From: Eunapius fragilis
Taxonomy: Eukaryota > Porifera > Demospongiae > Spongillida > Spongillidae
Reading direction: 5' to 3'
Length of the DNA stretch: 64,000 bases
NCBI GenBank assembly: GCA_963681505.1
Contig: OY811973.1
Location: 4,705,568-4,769,567, forward strand
Positions 58,746-64,000 of the stretch are shown in pieces. Position 1 is the first letter of the stretch, and each line of letters starts with the position of its first letter. A model generated the notes under the pieces. It searched no databases, had not been told where the DNA came from, and worked only from the letters and a program-made list of their open reading frames with translations. The translations under genes were made by a program, and so were the position numbers.

Positions 58746-58915
58746 GGGGCTGTTCATAAATTACGTCACATAGAAGGGGGAGGGGCAGGGGGTATCAGCC
58801 AGTGTGACGACGTATACATTAAGCATACATCAGTATGGGACATCGTATAACGAGGGGGGCGGGGGGGGGGTCCATAATGGTCAAAAATAGCGTGACATAA
58901 TTTATGAATGGCCCC
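58746..58915. mobile_element. MITE, 170 bp
   Basis: The ends GGGGCTGTTCATAAATTACG and its inverse (58889-58915) are imperfect inverted repeats. TTT lies outside both ends. The centre holds GGGGAGGGGCAGGGGG and a G-run. Similar GGGG..TTCATAAATTACGTCAC ends are common in invertebrate MITEs. Confidence 0.6.
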
Positions 58916-59213
58916 TTTGTGGCACCATCAAAGGCCTGAATCGTTCGATATGTTGTGCTCAAAAATATGCTATTGGCGCATGGTCTCTTTCCATGACTCA
59001 GTTCAGTGGCTAAACAACACTTTCTTCGGCAGTCTATCACCAGGCATGAGCCACAAGTGCTCAAGCCGTCATAGTGGCATAGTTTCAAGATAAGAGATTA
59101 CAATACGTAACAGCCTTCTTTGGCAAAAAGAGTTACTGTTGTGATGTTTTCCAGTTTTAAAACTCATGGCCTGCAGAAGTGAGTTCATATAGAACCATTC
59201 CTGGCAGTTTATA

Positions 59214-59567
59214 TGGCAAGTAGTAGTTGTCCCTGTCTCTGCTCCACTAGTTACACTGATACCCAAACAACACAAGGGCATATGAAACCTGTTAGCCCCC
59301 ATGACATCATTAATGGACCTCTCACACTGTTGCAAGACTTTATGAACTAAGGCAGTAGGCTAGCTGTCAATTCCACCTGCAGGTAACTCATGTTCAATGT
59401 TCCAAGTAAATGTTATTTGCAATCCATTACCATCAACCACAACCAGCTTAAAGTAGTTTCTTGCTTTCCATAGCTCTGTAGTGCCTGTCCCACGGGACAA
59501 GAAGATGACCACACACATATCTAAGGCACTATTGAATGGAGCAGAGACAGGGACGACAACTACTTGC
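59214..59567. repeat. Distant inverted repeat of ~32 bp
   Basis: 59214-59246 and 59537-59567 are inverse copies (TGGCAAGTAGTAGTTGTCCC type). The spacing of about 290 bases suggests a small non-coding element. Confidence 0.5.
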
Positions 59568-59618
59568 TACCTAAACTATATGTATTTAAGTTGTGCTTTT
59601 AATTTCCAATGCTGGTAT

Positions 59619-59623
<5 letters not shown>

Positions 59624-59660
<37 letters not shown>
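59624..59660. repeat. GT microsatellite
   Basis: About 18 GT units. Confidence 0.9.
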
Positions 59661-59662
<2 letters not shown>

Positions 59663-59779
59663 AAAATTAATAGTGTGTTTCTCTACCTAAAACAAATGAT
59701 AATATTCTGTCATGAGCATTGGCATACAAAGATGTGATGCAAACTACTGTACATAGTTGTGACCTTACGAAATAAAATC

Positions 59780-59925
59780 CTTCCCCCTTGCCTTCCCTCC
59801 TTCCCTTCCTCTCTCTCCTTGTCCCCCTCCCTCCTGCCCTTTCTCCATCCCTTCTCACTCCCTCTACCTCTTCTCACTCTCTCACTCCTCCCTCTCTCTC
59901 TAACCCCTCCCTCTCTCTGATGCCT
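59780..59925. repeat. Polypyrimidine (CCTTCC/CTCTC) tract
   Basis: About 145 bases almost entirely C and T. It may form triplex DNA. Open frames over it are artefacts. Confidence 0.8.
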
Positions 59926-60075
59926 TTTTCTATATAAAGTATGTTCACCAACAGCACTAATAATTCTTAGATGGTTGCATAAGGTCAGAGTGCTGTATCT
60001 TGTTGCCATGGTAGTGAATAAGAACAATATGAGGGAGGTCTTATCTGTGGTATGCTGACACATTCACACACACCT

Positions 60076-60209
60076 GTGTATGTATGTATGTATGTATGTA
60101 TGTATGTATGTATGTATGTATGTATGTATGTATGTATGTATGTATGTATGTATGTATGTGTGTGTGTGTGTGCGTGTGTGTGTGTGTGTGAGTGTGTGTG
60201 TGTGTGTGA

Positions 60210-60245
<36 letters not shown>

Positions 60246-60260
60246 ATCTATCTATCTATG
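60076..60260. repeat. GTAT and GT microsatellites
   Basis: About 20 GTAT units, then GT with GAGT interruptions, then TATC/TATG units. Confidence 0.9.
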
Positions 60261-60488
60261 TATGTATCGATAATCTATCCATTTACATCAGTATGTCTGA
60301 GTACATGAATGTATGTGTATATATGCTTGTGTATAAAATTTTGATTTCAAAGCTCATTGGACCATGCATGGGAAATAAAGCTGTCCCATATGTGTAGATA
60401 ACAATTGAATGCATCAGATGGAGAGAAAATGCATCCAGTATGAAAGTGGGAGAGTATCTTTTTTATCAGTATAAGGTGATAAGTAAAT

Positions 60489-60590
60489 TTAACTCCTTCC
60501 CGTACGAAGGACAAATGTCTTGCGTAAGGGACAATTTTGAAGCCCTTTTTATACGCGCGCGTATGCTTTGCCCTACCTCCACCACCGCCA
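60489..60590 (+). repeat. Dispersed repeat family B, copy 3
   Basis: Starts CCCGTACGAAGGACAAATG as at 54488 and stops at the CCACC microsatellite. Confidence 0.7.
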
Positions 60591-60655
60591 CCTCCACTGC
60601 CGCTGCCACCACCACCACCACCACCACCACCACCTCCACCGCCACCACCTCCACC
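60577..60655. repeat. CCA/CCG microsatellite
   Basis: Imperfect CCACCGCC triplets. Confidence 0.85.
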
Positions 60656-61036
60656 AAAGCATAGATGTCAATTGAGAGGAACAATTCACAGCATCATGGC
60701 CCCATATGCACTGTATGCCGAATTAGGTCAGTTGGGTAAACACTAAATATGCTTAAATTGATTATTTTCTTGGTTTCAATCCAAAAAACTGCTCAAGTTA
60801 AAACAATTGCATGCTTCTTATTAGTCAGGAGTAGTGGGACCTTGTGAGCTCTCATACTTCCAGCTGAACTACAATGACATAACACAGTACAGATTATAGA
60901 GGCATTTTGGAATAGCAGCAAGGTCAATCCCTAAAAGGATCACAGGGTGATGAAGAATACATTTTTTGTGAAGGAACATGACTGTCGAGAGGGGAAGGCC
61001 CAAAGGTTATTCATGAGGCCCAGACCAAAATGTATT

Positions 61037-61215
61037 CAGTTTTGCTGTTGTTGTTATTGTTGCAGTGGTAGTGGTTGTAGTGATGGTGTGGTTGTGGGTT
61101 GGTGGTGGTGGTGATGGTGGTATGGTGGTGGTGGTATGGTGGTGGTGGTGGTATGGTGGTGGTGATGGTGGTGGTGGTGGTGGTGGGGGTTGTGGTGGTG
61201 GTGGTATTGATTATG
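61037..61215. repeat. GGT microsatellite
   Basis: Imperfect GGT/GTG triplets over about 175 bases. Confidence 0.9.
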
Positions 61216-61548
61216 GTGATGGTGGTTATATCATGTTCTCTAAGCCACACTTAAACAATGGGCTGGACACCTGCCTACTCAGGCCAGTTGTTTCAGCCAT
61301 CCTTAATAGAATTATGTTCCAGTGATATACCCTGTATGGCTGTGCTTTAGGTTTGTTGTGTTCACAGCTGGTGTGTTTCAACATGTATACATGCACTGTC
61401 ATCCAATATCTCTCCATCTATTTTATTTAATTGTGCAGACTGTAATTCAATTGTCATATAAATAAGTTACATGTGATCACAGCATCACATGTAAATGTGA
61501 AAGCGATGTATTCTGCTAATTTTAGTGCGTGTTAATGTGCTTCGCTAC

Positions 61549-61622
61549 CTGCGTATCTTGAGGCAGGATGGCAACGATGAACTCAGGGACCTGGCCTGTG
61601 GATATCTTCGTATCCGTCTGGG
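61549..61622 (-). CDS. Possible isolated exon
   Basis: On the minus strand an acceptor (aactccccag) precedes a frame reading ISTGQVPEFIVAILPQDTQ and a donor (CAG|GTAGCG). It may be an exon of an unrecognised gene; no neighbours join it. Confidence 0.25.
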
Positions 61623-61639
61623 GAGTTGAAAATACTACA

Positions 61640-62860
61640 GTTTTTGACATCATACTAATGGCATCACTAAGTCCCAGAACTGTTTCTGAAAGCTCCAAGC
61701 TTTTTTCTTGCTTTCGTGATTCTGCACTTTTGTAGCCTGCAAGTGCATTCTACTTACAAGTGGCTAATACATACGGAGCCTGAGGTCATGGGCACGCAAT
61801 GGTTTGTCTTCCATACCTATATGACAGCCATCCTCAATAATCACAGCAAATCCCAAGCTTTGGGAGATTTATAAATGAGTATCATAATTGTAGCAAATGC
61901 CAGAGCCATCATTTTCAAGATCATTGCAATCTACTGACATACAGGTGGACTCTATGAATGTCAAGTACATCACGTTGTAAATTATGTACAAATTGTGAGG
62001 AAAAATAATAATCAGTTACACTTTTTTTTGTAGATAAGGTTGATATGAGTAAGTGTAAACTAATAAGGTGTGGATGAAAGCCTAAAATATTCATCACCTC
62101 ATGTTTCAGCTTGGTTATTTGTAATACCTTCACCAGGATCACAGTTTCATCTTCATCCCAATGAATTTCATATTGCTTGGAAGTGAAGGTTTTTAGGCAA
62201 AGGATCTGCATGTGTGTAATGCCCTAACTATTCATTGGACCATCACTCCCTGACATGTAAACATGGTGGTGATGTTGTACACACTCCAAAAAACCCACCT
62301 GAAAAGTTCAGGGAAGTGACAATCCTTTAGAAAGGCTTGTCATGATGCCTCATTATTTTTTCTATATTCATTATTATTATTAATGTATGAAGTCGGACTA
62401 AGCTAATAGTTGTTAGAAGGGTGGGAGTTCCCTGGCCAGGATGGTTCTGGCAATGGAACGAACCAGAGTCACATTTCACTGGCCAGCAATAATGAGGTCT
62501 GGTGTATGGCCAGGTAGGACCCCAGCCTGGATAAGGTATCATGGGTCTGCTTGCCCCAATTGCCATTTGTCTCCACTGCCAGTAGAATGCAGGACAAGCC
62601 CAACTCTTGGCATTTGGGTCCATTGGAGTGGGGCTTGCCGACCTCTGCTGCTAGGGCTGCTGCACCAGCCTGGTGACATGACTCACTCTATATGGCAGTG
62701 CAGAGTGGTGAAGTGATGGTCAGGTCAAGCACCAGAATTATTATCGATAACCTTACATAGAATAATCAGTACTCAGGATACATAAATACATACCGATTTA
62801 AAACTTAGTGTAACATAATACACATAAGGAATAGACTTCTATATAATCTTCGTTTGAAAA
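61640..62860. other. No supported gene
   Basis: A Trp/Pro-rich open frame at 62327-62715 exists on both strands without family likeness. Confidence 0.3.
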
Positions 62861-62870
62861 ATAAGTATAA

Positions 62871-64000
62871 GTGTGTGAAGTTTTCAGCAAAAATGACATA
62901 CCATCGGGTATGAAGCTTAAGGTCTCTCATGTGCCGCACCTTGTCATACTTGGTGCCTCAATTGGAGGCTACCTTTTCTGTGCCAGTTACATTGCCTCCA
63001 AGCGCACTGAGGCCATGCAGCTGCTGTCACAGCTGGTAGGAGTGGCTTGCTTTGATCCTCAGGTTACCCTGATCCTCTCGAGAATGTGTGGAGGTTATTG
63101 TAAGCTGGTCCATATGACCCCTCCTAGTCTAGCCTCTGACCCTTTGCAGCAATTAGATGCAGAAGTTAGAGTGCTTTACCCAGTTCTATTATCCGATTTG
63201 ACATGGCAGTAGGCTCAGCTCAGCTCAGCTTTGGCCATGGTGGTTTTGGACTTCGCTCTGTTCTCACCACTCTTCAGCTGCCTACATTGCCTCTCTTTGT
63301 TCATCTGGTTTTGCTAATAGGGATCACAAACACTTGCTCATGCAGTTGATAGTTTCAACAGTATTGTTTCCCCATCCGAGATAGTTACTGTGGCATCCAT
63401 ATTGGGATCACCCATGCAGCAGAGAGCACTATCCGAGAAGGTAGAGGATCATCAATTCTCAGTACTCTATGAAGCATCAACACCTGCAGACAAGGCACGT
63501 TTTTTATTCTACGTCAGCCCCATATGCTTCATCTTGGCTGTTAATCACTCAGGCTACAGGGCTGGACCTCTATCTTGACCCCAATGAGCTACAGACAGCA
63601 GTAAAATGGTGGTTAGGAGTGGATACTGCAAGAGAAACTCCTGCTCTTTATGTCCAAATACAGCACTTGACCGGCTGGGCAATCACGCCACCACTTGCAA
63701 GCGAGGGGGAGATGTGGTCTCTCGGCACAATCATCTGAGAGATCTAGTGCTGGAATTCTGTCGTCGTGCCCATCAGGTGGCAAGGGTGGAGAAAGGCAGT
63801 GGTCTCACACCTGATCACAGTAATACTTGACCAGCTGTCATACTTGCTTTGGATTGGGACAGAGGAAGGCATGAGATTTCGATGTGACCATAACATTTCC
63901 TTGGTCTGTCTCCATCCTCCCTGAGACAAACATGTCAGTGGGGGCAGCAGCACTTGAGGCAAGAGGTGCGAAAGCACAGAGCCAAAGATCCCAAGTGCTC
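62871..64000 (+). pseudogene. LINE (non-LTR retrotransposon) 3' end of ORF2, degraded
   Basis: Plus-strand fragments in changing frames match the post-palm part of a non-LTR reverse transcriptase. In order: GASIGGYLFCASYIASKR, the segment around CGGYCKLVHMTPPSL, a Trp-Gln then LSFGHGG-type turn near 63215, LQTAVKWWLGVDTAR, and a Cys/His knuckle (CPN..LD.LGNHATTCKRGGDVVSRHN) near 63650-63740. The palm motifs must lie before 62871 but were not found. Stops and frameshifts are frequent. It continues past the window end. Confidence 0.7.

Noticed and set aside
59710-60397. Arg/Glu/Gly-rich and Met-Tyr-Val-Cys open frames
   Set aside because: Translations of polypyrimidine and GTAT repeats.

Overview
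The window is eukaryotic and reads like the genome of an early-branching marine animal, most likely a sponge. It is AT-rich. It has short introns with GT/AG borders and an ankyrin/coiled-coil/TKL-kinase gene of the kind abundant in sponges. It also holds a TRAF-type RING exon, a SPOC-domain gene, and a dense layer of DNA transposons, foldback MITEs and microsatellites. The species is inferred; no rRNA, tRNA or CRISPR was seen.

Layout. 1-5.8 kb: a decayed ISL2EU-like DNA transposon, with a THAP/DDE transposase on + and a SWIM-YqaJ nuclease on -, broken by foldback and dispersed repeats. 7.2-9.9 kb: an intact-looking ankyrin/coiled-coil/TKL kinase gene on +. 12.8-13.1 kb: the last exon of an OATP/SLCO-type transporter on -. 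14.7-17.9 kb: a degraded Ty3/Gypsy-type LTR retrotransposon on -, lacking most of its reverse transcriptase. 18.1-22.2 kb: a ~163-bp tandem repeat split by a 2.9-kb piggyBac element with TTAA duplications. 23.8-28.3 kb: two genes that both splice into full open frames, a CACTA/EnSpm-type transposase (-, about 948 aa) and an unknown coiled-coil protein (+, 300 aa), with start codons 57 bp apart.

28.4-44.1 kb is the most striking structure: two nearly identical inverted arms of about 5.26 kb around a 3.1-kb loop. The loop holds the 3' part of a SPOC-domain (PHF3/DIDO-like) gene. The inner ends of both arms coincide with the end of a 1.82-kb TA-flanked transposon. The right arm alone carries a 2,095-bp internally deleted ISL2EU-type element with an AT duplication, so that insertion came after the inverted duplication (or is a haplotype difference).

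44-64 kb: mostly repeats and gene fragments. These are a tandem CA-bearing duplication, a 24-bp satellite, a - strand gene with a triplicated 63-bp exon feeding a duplicated beta-rich domain, a TRAF-type RING exon, a transposon with long CGAT-rich inverted repeats carrying a Cys-rich/Ulp1-like protein, many microsatellites, and a LINE fragment running off the right edge.

How it fits together: few host genes are visible (kinase, OATP exon, SPOC gene, beta-domain gene, TRAF exon) and most of the sequence is layered mobile DNA. The CACTA transposase with its divergent partner is the only transposon-type unit here with open frames throughout. All splice models were made by eye and have no transcript support.
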